This document shows positions 1 to 5,961 of a DNA stretch of 10,216 bases, piece by piece. Positions within the stretch are counted from its first letter, which is position 1. Every line of letters starts with the position of its first letter. The stretch is from Hyphomicrobiales bacterium (GTDB lineage Bacteria; Pseudomonadota; Alphaproteobacteria; Rhizobiales; Xanthobacteraceae), in the NCBI GenBank assembly GCA_026400425.1, contig JAPLPC010000629.1:1-10216 (forward strand), read 5' to 3'. Both the position numbers and the translations under genes were made by a program. Below the pieces are notes generated by a model that was not told the origin of the DNA, did not search any database, and was given only the letters and a program-made list of their open reading frames with translations.

Positions 1-701
1 CGGTCGAATTGCGCATCCGACAGCACCGATCCGTCGCTGCCGGCATAGACGAGTGCGCCGGACGGCCGGGCGGCATTGTCGAGCAGCGCCTTGTTCCATT
101 TCGCCGAGGCATTATGCGTATCCAGCGCGCTCGCCGCGGCATCGATGGGCGCCAGGCCATAGTGATCGTCGAGCGGATGAAAGAAAGTCAGATGCAGGAT
201 CGGCGGCACTTTCGCCGATGCCTGATCGAAGCGCAGGCTGCGGCCGTTGACGGTGTAGTCATAGGCCTCGGCCCAGCCGTCATGGCCGGCGATCACTTTC
301 ATCCGGTCCGGCCGCAGCGCATACAGCTCGCGCACTCGCTGATCCAGCGTCACCGATTCCACATAGGCATTGCCGGCCAGCAGCAGATGCGCATACAGCG
401 TCTCGAAGAACACATGGCCGTCCTGTCGCGGGTTCGGCCGCGTCAAGAGTTGCCGCAGCGGATGCGCCTCGCTCTCCTGCGCGCCGTCGAACACCAGAAA
501 CCGGCACGCCGCGGCATTCTCCGCGATCAGGCGCACCGCGCGATGCACGACGGCATTGGCCATATAGCCCTCGCGCGCCAGCGATGCGTAGTCCTTCGCC
601 GTCCACCGCGCCCGCCCCTCATATTGAAACGCAAGCAGTTTCGCCGTGCGCGACGCCTTGCTTTCGGGCGCAGCAAGATAGGCCTTCAGGCGATCGAACA
701 T
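1..701 (-). CDS. HK97-family phage/GTA portal protein (3' end cut by window edge)
   Basis: Translating the minus strand from the ATG at 701 gives 233 uninterrupted codons that run off the left edge. This is the N-terminal half or more of a portal protein, a family usually about 390-420 residues long. Recognisable portal features are a RPNPRQ segment near residue 88, LLLAGNAYVE at 107-116, LRPDRMKVI at 129-137, HPLDDHYGLAPIDAA at 175-189 and the HNASAKWNKALLDNAARPSG stretch from 196. Portals form the dodecameric ring at the capsid vertex through which the terminase pumps DNA. The gene starts 55 bases after the large-terminase stop on the same strand, the usual terminase-portal order. The phrasing of these motifs resembles GTA portals of alphaproteobacteria, but a related prophage cannot be excluded. 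A GGA lies about 7 bases before the start, a modest ribosome binding site. Confidence 0.93.
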   Translation of the reverse strand, partial: MFDRLKAYLAAPESKASRTAKLLAFQYEGRARWTAKDYASLAREGYMANAVVHRAVRLIAENAAACRFLVFDGAQESEAHPLRQLLTRPNPRQDGHVFFETLYAHLLLAGNAYVESVTLDQRVRELYALRPDRMKVIAGHDGWAEAYDYTVNGRSLRFDQASAKVPPILHLTFFHPLDDHYGLAPIDAAASALDTHNASAKWNKALLDNAARPSGALVYAGSDGSVLSDAQFD

Positions 702-756
702 GATGTGATCCGTATCTCTTGGCTGTCGTTTCCCGCGACAATGCGGGTGCAGCGAA

Positions 757-2154
757 CTACAATGTCCGGATCCGCGGGCCGTCGCCGCGGCGGTTGAGGG
801 CGAGCGAAGCGACGGCCCAGACCAGCGCATCGACGCGGTCCGGCGATTTGCCGCTCGACAATCCCGAACTCGCGAAGTCGCACAGTTCGTCTTCCAGCGC
901 CGCATAGGCGCCGACATGTTTGACGCGTCCCTGCGCGTACAGTGCCGCTACCGGTTCGGCGCGCAGCCATTTGCTGCGCGTTGTGCGCACCGGCGTCACC
1001 GGCACGCCGGCATCGATCTCGTTGATTACCGTGCGCACCATGTCGCCGCCCTGATTGACCTCGACCACCAGTGCATCCGCCTCGAGCCGTCGCCACAGCG
1101 CGATCGCCTTGTTGGCCCACATGGTCGGAGTTGCGCCGCTCACAGTGTCATCGGCGAGCACATAGACGATGCCGTCCTCGGCCAGTCCCGCCGCCACGAT
1201 GCCGCAGGCGTCGGCGCGCTTGGTCGATGTGGCCGGCGGATCGACGGCGACGACGATGCGCTGCAGTCCGGGCACCTCGGCGCTGCGGCACTGCTCCAGC
1301 AGCGCGCGCGACCACAGTGCATCCGGCCGGTCGTCGATGATTTCGCCGTTCAGCTCCTGCCGCCCGAGCCGCGTCCCCGCATAGCGGGCCATCACGTTGC
1401 GCAGAAATGTCGGTGCCAGGTGAAACGCATTCGCCGACGTCGCCGCATGCGTCACCGCCGTGGACGGATCGGCGAGCAGACGCTTCAAAAGCGCGTTCGG
1501 CCGCGCGGTCGTGGTGATCAACTGGCGCGGATGCGGGCCCAGCCGCAAGCCGAATTGCAGCATGTCGAAGGCCGCGTCGCATTGCCGCCATTTCGCCATC
1601 TCGTCCGACCACGCGCAATCGAATTGCGGCCCGCGCAAACTCTCCGGGTCCTCGGCGGAAAACACCTCGGCGATGGCGCCGTTGTGCCACTGCAGCCGTC
1701 GCCGCGACGGCGACCACAGCGGCCGCTCGCGATGCCCGTGCACGCTGAGAATGCCCGACACCCCTTCGATCATCACCTCGCGCACATCGTGTTCGGTCTC
1801 GCCCACCAGCGCGATGCGGCCGGCTTTACGATCCGCGAAAGGCTGCAGACCCAGCGCCTGCGCGCGCACCCATTCGGCGCCGGCGCGGGTCTTGCCGGCG
1901 CCGCGTCCGCCGATCATCAGCCAGGTCTGCCAGGGCTCGCCATTGGCCGCGGCTTGCGGCGGCACCTGATGCGGATGCGCAAAGAGCTGCCAGCATCCGG
2001 TCAGAAATTCGTATTCCTCAGGCTTCATCGTCTCCCACAGGAACAGACGATCCGCCTCCGAGCCTGATGTCCAGACGTCGAGAAAGGCGCTCACGGAGGT
2101 CATCCAGGTCGCGGGGGCGATCGGGATGGGCGCGATCGGCGCGGTCGTCGTCAT
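757..2154 (-). CDS. Terminase large subunit, DNA-packaging motor of GTA type
   Basis: This 465-residue protein has the two-domain layout of large terminases. The N-terminal ATPase shows a Walker A GGRGAGKT at 82-89 and a Walker B acidic pair D184-E185 within CAWSDEMAKW. The C-terminal RNase H-like nuclease has candidate metal ligands D305 (VVAVDPPA), E365 (VVEVNQGG) and D439/D442 (SPDRVDALVWA). It should power DNA translocation into the prohead through the portal encoded next door and cut the DNA. The wording of SAEDPESLRGPQFD and TRLGRQELNGEI is what I know from Rhodobacter-type GTA terminases. The start at 2154 is chosen because GGAG lies 8 bases upstream; 2103 and 2028 are alternatives, and an open frame extends back to 2268. 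With this start the gene overlaps the preceding ORF by 137 bases in another frame. Confidence 0.95.
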   Translation of the reverse strand: MTTTAPIAPIPIAPATWMTSVSAFLDVWTSGSEADRLFLWETMKPEEYEFLTGCWQLFAHPHQVPPQAAANGEPWQTWLMIGGRGAGKTRAGAEWVRAQALGLQPFADRKAGRIALVGETEHDVREVMIEGVSGILSVHGHRERPLWSPSRRRLQWHNGAIAEVFSAEDPESLRGPQFDCAWSDEMAKWRQCDAAFDMLQFGLRLGPHPRQLITTTARPNALLKRLLADPSTAVTHAATSANAFHLAPTFLRNVMARYAGTRLGRQELNGEIIDDRPDALWSRALLEQCRSAEVPGLQRIVVAVDPPATSTKRADACGIVAAGLAEDGIVYVLADDTVSGATPTMWANKAIALWRRLEADALVVEVNQGGDMVRTVINEIDAGVPVTPVRTTRSKWLRAEPVAALYAQGRVKHVGAYAALEDELCDFASSGLSSGKSPDRVDALVWAVASLALNRRGDGPRIRTL

Positions 2155-2590
2155 CGGCGCGTCTCCGCTGGTCGGCGTCCATCTCCTTGCGGAGTTCAGC
2201 CGCGACGCGCGCCAGCTGCGCCACCGTCCGCGCATGGCGCTCGGCCTCGCTGGCACCGGCCTCGCCACGCCGTGGGTCGCGCATGATGGCGTCGATCTGG
2301 TCGAGCTGACTGGTCATCGTCGCGACGATCCGGCCGATCAATTGCTCATGTGTCCGCGATCGTCGTCGCGGCCGCGCAAGCGATGCCGCATCGAGCGCAA
2401 CTGATCGCGCGGTCGTCGTCTTCTTTTGTGCAGAAGTCTTGGCGGCAGAAGTGTTCGCTACCGGAGTGGTTGCTCCCGGAGTCTTCGCTGGGGCCTTCCG
2501 AGTCGCAGGCGTCTTCGCCACTGTGTCAACACAAAGAGAAATAGCCCGCACCGGCTTGTTCGCCGGTCGGGCTATCGTTGTTCTGGCCAT
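2018..2590 (-). CDS. Small terminase-like (GTA gp1-type) protein with basic low-complexity N-terminus
   Basis: This 190-residue protein lies directly upstream of the large terminase, where GTA clusters carry gp1, the small-terminase-like protein. Residues about 1-65 are rich in Ala, Lys, Thr and Pro, with imperfect AKT repeats, and look disordered and possibly DNA-binding. Residues about 70-140 are charged and probably helical (HEQLIGRIVATMTSQLDQID, then AERHARTVAQLARVAAELRKE), likely coiled coil. A very acidic/basic linker (RRRADDDDRAD) follows, and then a short helix, DLDDLRERLSRRLD, near 161-174. Function is inferred from position and overall build; no helix-turn-helix motif is obvious. 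The ATG at 2590 is preferred over an in-frame TTG at 2596; only a weak GAG lies upstream. Its 3' end overlaps the terminase start. It could also be a GTA-linked hypothetical protein that is not a true terminase subunit. Confidence 0.72.
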   Translation of the reverse strand: MARTTIARPANKPVRAISLCVDTVAKTPATRKAPAKTPGATTPVANTSAAKTSAQKKTTTARSVALDAASLARPRRRSRTHEQLIGRIVATMTSQLDQIDAIMRDPRRGEAGASEAERHARTVAQLARVAAELRKEMDADQRRRADDDDRADRAHPDRPRDLDDLRERLSRRLDIRLGGGSSVPVGDDEA

Positions 2591-2682
2591 GATCAAACTC
2601 GCTTGCAGATATCAGCGGTGAAGCTGCGCCGCGCCTCTGTGATCGGTTGTCTCGGTAGTCGTCTCGGTAGGTTGGCCCTGCA

Positions 2683-2835
2683 TCAGGTCCGGAAGAAAAA
2701 GAACCAGACGCCCGCCATCAACACCGCCGCACACACCGTGCTGATCGTCAGCAACACAAGCACTGACGGTCCCGGTTCGGCCTGACGCGCCTCGGTCGCG
2801 GTTTCGACAATTCGTCCATCCTGCTTCGTTGCCAT
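2683..2835 (-). CDS. 50-residue single-pass membrane protein, unknown function
   Basis: A short ORF whose ATG at 2835 is preceded by GAGGA with a short spacer, a convincing ribosome binding site. Residues 1-24 are hydrophilic (ATEARQAEPGPS), residues about 25-48 form one hydrophobic helix (VLVLLTISTVCAAVLMAGVW) and the protein ends in FFFFRT. The hydrophilic half has no signal-peptide features, so an N-in anchored topology is likely. I recognise it as a small conserved hypothetical of the Bradyrhizobium group but know no function. The frame stays open back to 2928, but the strong binding site favours 2835. It is followed after about 90 bases by the small-terminase-like gene on the same strand, so read-through into that gene is possible. 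A strong upstream promoter lies at 3059-3087. Confidence 0.75.
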   Translation of the reverse strand: MATKQDGRIVETATEARQAEPGPSVLVLLTISTVCAAVLMAGVWFFFFRT

Positions 2836-3052
2836 GGCGTCCTCATTGTTCTCGCCCGCGATGCTCGGCATCTCGTGCGGATGCCCTGCGGGCATCGATT
2901 GCTCCAGGCACGCTGTGGTGCCCTTCATAGCGGCAACGCATCATTGGAAGGCATGTTCCGGCCACGCGCAGGATCGGCCTGCGACATGACATCATGACGA
3001 TCTGACGCGTTGCGGGGGCGCAGCGCCGTCTCGGAACCCAGTTGTGGAGCAT
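2836..3052 (-). other. Long 5' leader (about 217 nt) of the small membrane protein gene, with hairpins
   Basis: This gene-free stretch lies between the predicted transcription start near 3052 and the ATG at 2835. It contains two perfect hairpins: 2967-2983 (6-bp stem CGCAGG, 5-base loop) and 2880-2896 (7-bp stem GATGCCC, 3-base loop). Neither is followed by a T-run, so they are not obvious terminators. A 69-codon ORF beginning exactly at 3052 spans the leader and stops at 2843, but its arginine-rich sequence and low third-position GC do not look like a protein of this genome. The leader could be a regulatory 5' UTR or contain a small RNA. I do not recognise it as a named RNA family. The remaining 3088-3162 holds an AT-rich patch (3085-3120) and nothing else I can identify. 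Confidence 0.4.
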
Positions 3053-3058
3053 GCCGTA

Positions 3059-3087
3059 AACCTAGCCGGGGAGCGCATCGCTGTCAA
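3059..3087 (-). promoter_or_regulatory. Sigma70-type promoter, TTGACA-N17-TAGGTT
   Basis: On the minus strand a perfect -35 box TTGACA (3082-3087) is separated by exactly 17 bases from a -10 box TAGGTT (3059-3064). This is the best promoter match I found in the window and faces the small membrane protein gene at 2835, with transcription predicted to start around 3051-3053. The flanking DNA upstream is AT-rich (3088-3115), which suits a strong promoter. Confidence 0.6.
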
Positions 3088-3162
3088 GGCATAAAATCTT
3101 AACAAGGACAATTTACCCAGTTCTCGGCCTATTCCTCAGCGATACCAACACCTTGCCGATCG

Positions 3163-3456
3163 CTACGGCCGCGACCAGTTGGCGCCGGGAGCGCTGGTGA
3201 TGCGGTCGGGATAGTCGATATTGACCACGCAATTGCCGCGCATATCCGCCGCCGCCTGCAGACATTGCCTGTAGTCGTAGAATTCGCAGATCTGCGGCAG
3301 AGGATAGCCGCGCGGTCCGGCGATCAGCACGCAGAACGGCGGGATACCGGAGCGCGTGGTTTTCTTCGACCGTGCCTCTGCAGGCGCCGATGCAGTGAGC
3401 GCTGTGGCCACAGCAATCGCCGTGGCCACGATGAAGAGCCTACTCGATCTCATCAT
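3163..3456 (-). CDS. DUF3551-type small secreted protein, first of a tandem pair by coordinate
   Basis: A 97-residue protein with a signal peptide: MMRSSR, then a hydrophobic core (LFIVATAIAVATALTASA) and a probable cleavage site after PAEA near residue 28. The mature part is about 68 residues with four cysteines spaced C-14-C-7-C-10-C. The YDYRQC segment and the short CVVNIDYP tail match the DUF3551 family, found mainly in Bradyrhizobium and relatives, whose function is unknown. The four cysteines suggest two disulphides in the periplasm. Two ATG codons sit side by side (3456 and 3453), with a weak GGGA upstream; the frame runs further back to 3666, but that part lies over the next gene. It is the downstream partner of the gene at 3488-3760, 31 bases away, and is probably co-transcribed with it. 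Confidence 0.85.
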   Translation of the reverse strand: MMRSSRLFIVATAIAVATALTASAPAEARSKKTTRSGIPPFCVLIAGPRGYPLPQICEFYDYRQCLQAAADMRGNCVVNIDYPDRITSAPGANWSRP

Positions 3457-3487
3457 GCGATTCCCGATTGCGATCGTTGGTCTTGGA

Positions 3488-3760
3488 CTAGCGCAGGCGT
3501 CGGCTGCGCTGCGCTTCGGACCCGCCCCCGCGATATTCGACATTGCCGACGCAATGTCGCGAGCCGGTCGCCGCCGCGCTGCATTGCTCATAGGTCGGAT
3601 AGATACAGTTGCCCACATAAGAGTCGGAGCCGTTAGCGCCGCTCTGGGCAATACAGAATGCCGCACCGTTCGCGCGTGCCGGTGTCGTGGTGGTCATCGC
3701 AAGAGTCAAAGCCGTCGCCGCCAGGCTGGCCAGCAACGGGATACGGAAATGCGAGGTCAT
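3488..3760 (-). CDS. DUF3551-type small secreted protein, second copy
   Basis: A 90-residue protein with a signal peptide: MTSHFRI, a hydrophobic core (PLLASLAATALTLAM) and a likely cleavage after PARA near residue 30. The mature part has four cysteines in the pattern C-15-C-7-C-9-C. Its YPTYEQC motif and CVGNVEY tail line up with those of the neighbour at 3163-3456, so the pair are paralogues by tandem duplication or two members of one family. The role is unknown; the family is exported and small. The ATG at 3760 is preferred because AAGG lies 7 bases upstream; a second in-frame ATG at 3766 overlaps that site. The C-terminus is basic (AQRSRRLR). It is the promoter-proximal gene of the pair; no clear promoter was found in 3761-3905. 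Confidence 0.85.
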   Translation of the reverse strand: MTSHFRIPLLASLAATALTLAMTTTTPARANGAAFCIAQSGANGSDSYVGNCIYPTYEQCSAAATGSRHCVGNVEYRGGGSEAQRSRRLR

Positions 3761-3905
3761 GATCATACCTTGAAATGAAAAAACGCGAGCCAACCGCCCG
3801 CGCCAGCTCATATAGGTAGCGCCATCATCACCGATAGAATGTTCACGACATTGCGTTCGGCCGCCCGGCTGGCGCGAGCGGCGATCAGGACCGCGCACGG
3901 GCAGC

Positions 3906-3940
3906 GGCGGCAATGTCGCAGAGCGCTGCGACAAGCCGCC
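3906..3940 (-). terminator. Long hairpin just after the pilin stop, probable terminator
   Basis: An inverted repeat lies 9-10 bases beyond the pilin stop codon. GGCGGC (3906-3911) pairs with GCCGCC (3935-3940), and TGTCGCAG (3914-3921) pairs with CTGCGACA (3926-3933) around the 4-base loop AGCG. That makes 14 base pairs with only a small internal loop. On the minus strand only TTG follows rather than a T-run, so it may work as an imperfect intrinsic terminator or as an mRNA 3'-end stabiliser. Confidence 0.5.
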
Positions 3941-3949
3941 TCACCCGGG

Positions 3950-4114
3950 CTACTTCAATGACGTGTTGATGTCTGCATAGCGGCCGTTCAGCGTGGTGCC
4001 GAGCCCCTGGACGGCGGCAATGATAGCAAGGCTGATGCCCGCGGCGATCAACGCATATTCGATGGCCGTCGCACCGGACTCATCGTTCACGAATCTGGAA
4101 AACAAACGCAGCAC
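3950..4114 (-). CDS. flp: Flp-family type IVb pilin, orphan copy
   Basis: A 54-residue prepilin with a short basic leader (LRLFSRFVNDESG), a prepilin-peptidase site after the glycine at 13, then ATAIEYALIAAGISLAIIAA, which is the classic Flp motif with Glu at +5 and Tyr at +6 of the mature protein. A single hydrophobic helix follows and the short tail ends in NTSLK. Flp pilins are assembled by Tad machinery into adhesive tight-adherence pili; no tad/cpa gene is present in this window, so assembly must depend on a locus elsewhere. The start is GTG at 4114, preceded by a perfect AGGAGG with a 5-base spacer, which decides it over the ATG codons at 4174 and 4153 in the same open frame. It lies alone between the DUF3551 pair and the transporter, all on one strand. 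Confidence 0.93.
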   Translation of the reverse strand: MLRLFSRFVNDESGATAIEYALIAAGISLAIIAAVQGLGTTLNGRYADINTSLK

Positions 4115-4125
4115 TTCTGCCTCCT
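4115..4125 (-). promoter_or_regulatory. Perfect Shine-Dalgarno deciding the pilin GTG start
   Basis: The minus strand reads GAGGAGGCAGAA directly before the GTG at 4114. AGGAGG is the full anti-16S match with ideal spacing, and the encoded protein then begins with the usual Flp leader length. Confidence 0.8.
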
Positions 4126-4183
4126 CACACCGATGCCGGAATTCTTCCGCCATCGTCTCGCCCGTCGATATCACAGTGCGTTC

Positions 4184-4213
4184 AACCTAGCGGTGAAACG
4201 TTGCGCCAAGGTT
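4184..4213 (-). other. Imperfect hairpin between transporter stop and pilin start
   Basis: AACCT-A-GCG (4184-4192) can pair with CGC-CA-AGGTT (4204-4213) around an 11-base loop. It lies 11 bases past the transporter stop and about 70 bases before the pilin start. There is no T-run. It could end transporter transcription, shape the pilin leader, or be chance. Confidence 0.25.
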
Positions 4214-4224
4214 CGCAAACAGTA

Positions 4225-4239
4225 TCAATGATGCGTTAA
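4225..4239 (-). promoter_or_regulatory. CtrA-like site TTAA-N7-TTGA upstream of the pilin
   Basis: On the minus strand TTAA (4236-4239) is followed 7 bases later by TTGA (4225-4228), one mismatch from the CtrA consensus TTAA-N7-TTAA. The site overlaps the last codon of the transporter and lies about 110-125 bases before the pilin start. CtrA control of a pilin gene is established in Caulobacter; here it is only a suggestion, since near-matches of this kind arise by chance. Confidence 0.25.
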
Positions 4240-5811
4240 ACATGCGGTAACGATGTATGAGACTCGCGGCCCGGCCAGCGGGCGCTCTTCCATCAGCACC
4301 AGGAAAAAAGCGGCGAGTGCCAGCAATGCGGCCGCGGATTCGAACACGTAACGGAAGGCCGTGATCATCTCCGCGCGCGCGATCGCCTGGGTCACCTGCG
4401 CGTGTTCGCCTGCGATCGTGAGGTTGGGGCCGAGCGCCATCAGCAGCACCGTGGTGAAGGCGGCGACCGTGAACGAGGACACCAGCGCGCGGAAGAAGTT
4501 CATCGCGCCGGTCACGGTGCCGACCTGCGGACGCGGCACCGCATTCTGGATCGAGACCAGCGTGACCGGAAAGATCATGCCGAGACCGATGGAGAACAGA
4601 GCGAGCATCGTCAGCAGCTGCCACAGCGGCAGCGGCGTCAGCAATGCGATGGCGAGAGCGATCAGCGCCGCCGCCGACGTGCCGCCGATGGCGATGCGCT
4701 TGTAATGCACGGCCTTCGCCATGGTGCGACCGGCGATCAGCGCGCCCAACACCGAGACGGCGGCGATCGGGATCAATGCGAGCCCCGCTTCCGCGGCAGT
4801 GAGGCCGTAGACGACTTCGTAATACAGCGGCAGATGCACGGTGAGGCCGAGCATCGCGCCGAGGCAGCAGCCGCCGGCGGCCATGGCATAGGGCACCACG
4901 CGTCCGCCGATCAGGGACAGCGGCAGGAACGGTTGCTCGGTATGCATCGCATGCCACACGAAGGCGACGGCGATGGCGACCGCAGCCCCCAGCAATGCGA
5001 GGATCGTTGGCGACAGCCAGGCGAAGCGGCTGCCGCCCCAGGTCAGCGCCAGCATGAAGGAGACTGCAGAGAGCATCAGCAGGATGCCGCCGAGCCAGTC
5101 CACCTTGCGGCGGCGATGAAACACCGGAATTTTCTTCAGGTTCGGCAGCATCAGCAGCATCGCGCCGATGCCGAGCGGAATGTTGATCCAGAAGATCATC
5201 GACCAGTGCAGATGCTCGGCGAACACGCCGCCGAGAATCGGACCGCCGATGCCGGCGGTGACCCAGACGGCGCTGAAATAGGCCTGGTACTGGCCGCGCT
5301 CGCGCGGCGACACGACGTCGGAAATGATGGTCTGCACGATCGGCAGGATGCCGCCGCCGCCGAGGCCCTGCAGCGCGCGGGCGATGATCAGCACCAGCAT
5401 GTTCGGCGCCAGCGCACACATCACCGAGCCGACCATGAACATGCTCATCGCCGCGATGATGGTGGCGCGGCGTCCGTAGATATCGCTCAGCGAACCGAAC
5501 ACGGGCGCCACCGCCGTCGAGGCGAGCAGATAGGCGGTGATGACCCAGGACAGGTTGGAGACGTCACCGAACTGGCGGCCGATGGTCGGCAATGCGGTGG
5601 CGACGATGGTCTGGTCGAGGGCGGCCAGGAACATCGCGAGCAACAGGCTGATCAGAATGCCGCGGACTTCGGCCTGGGTCAGCGGTGTCACTGGCGGCGC
5701 ATGATCGCGATCGATGGCTTCGAGGGAGCTACGCGACAGCTGTTCGGCAATCTCGTCTTGTATCGGCTGGTCATCGGCCGCCGGGCGGCTCTCTCGTTGC
5801 ATCTGGTTCAT
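4225..5811 (-). CDS. MFS multidrug transporter, DHA2 (14-TM, EmrB/QacA) family
   Basis: A 528-residue major facilitator with a hydrophilic cytoplasmic N-terminus of about 48 residues followed by hydrophobic helices in the number expected for the 14-TM drug:H+ antiporter family. Seen motifs are the TM1 signature LDQTIVATALPTI (65-77, Asp66 membrane-embedded), motif A GSLSDIYGRRATI (106-118), motif B RALQGLGGGG (145-154) and the antiporter motif C GIGGPILGG (187-195). The substrate is probably a hydrophobic or cationic toxic compound, driven by proton exchange at the inner membrane; the specific drug cannot be read from sequence. No membrane fusion protein or TetR/MarR regulator lies beside it, so it is not an obvious EmrAB-type tripartite locus. 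The ATG at 5811 is the first sensible start but lacks a good ribosome binding site; ATG 5802 is possible. Length is normal for the family. Confidence 0.92.
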   Translation of the reverse strand: MNQMQRESRPAADDQPIQDEIAEQLSRSSLEAIDRDHAPPVTPLTQAEVRGILISLLLAMFLAALDQTIVATALPTIGRQFGDVSNLSWVITAYLLASTAVAPVFGSLSDIYGRRATIIAAMSMFMVGSVMCALAPNMLVLIIARALQGLGGGGILPIVQTIISDVVSPRERGQYQAYFSAVWVTAGIGGPILGGVFAEHLHWSMIFWINIPLGIGAMLLMLPNLKKIPVFHRRRKVDWLGGILLMLSAVSFMLALTWGGSRFAWLSPTILALLGAAVAIAVAFVWHAMHTEQPFLPLSLIGGRVVPYAMAAGGCCLGAMLGLTVHLPLYYEVVYGLTAAEAGLALIPIAAVSVLGALIAGRTMAKAVHYKRIAIGGTSAAALIALAIALLTPLPLWQLLTMLALFSIGLGMIFPVTLVSIQNAVPRPQVGTVTGAMNFFRALVSSFTVAAFTTVLLMALGPNLTIAGEHAQVTQAIARAEMITAFRYVFESAAALLALAAFFLVLMEERPLAGPRVSYIVTACLTHH

Positions 5812-5961
5812 GACGCGTGCAGTTCGCAATCTCCGACATCGGCATCGCCGGGCGCGGCGCAACGGATGGTTGCAGATGTTTTAGGGCTCAAATGATGCCG
5901 AAAACAGTCGTTTCATTGCATGGGAGCGTCCCGCCGCGGGCGGTCGCTGGCGCGTCCGTGA

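Noticed and set aside
9..797. 262-codon plus-strand ORF at the left edge
   Set aside because: It is antisense to the portal gene, whose minus-strand translation is clearly a portal protein.
916..2067. 383-codon plus-strand ORF opposite the large terminase
   Set aside because: His/Arg-rich antisense shadow; the minus strand carries intact Walker and nuclease motifs.
4187..5419. 410-codon minus-strand ORF in another frame inside the MFS gene
   Set aside because: Arg- and Ala-rich frame-shifted reading of the transporter; the true frame carries the MFS motifs and membrane helices.
4402..5895. 497-codon plus-strand ORF opposite the MFS transporter
   Set aside because: Its translation is rich in His, Arg, Gln, Asp and Gly with no domain; it is the antisense shadow of a clear transporter gene in high-GC DNA.
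5931..5943. CCGCC/GGCGG hairpin after the glycosyltransferase stop
   Set aside because: Only a 5-bp stem without a T-run, common by chance at this GC content; not called as a terminator.
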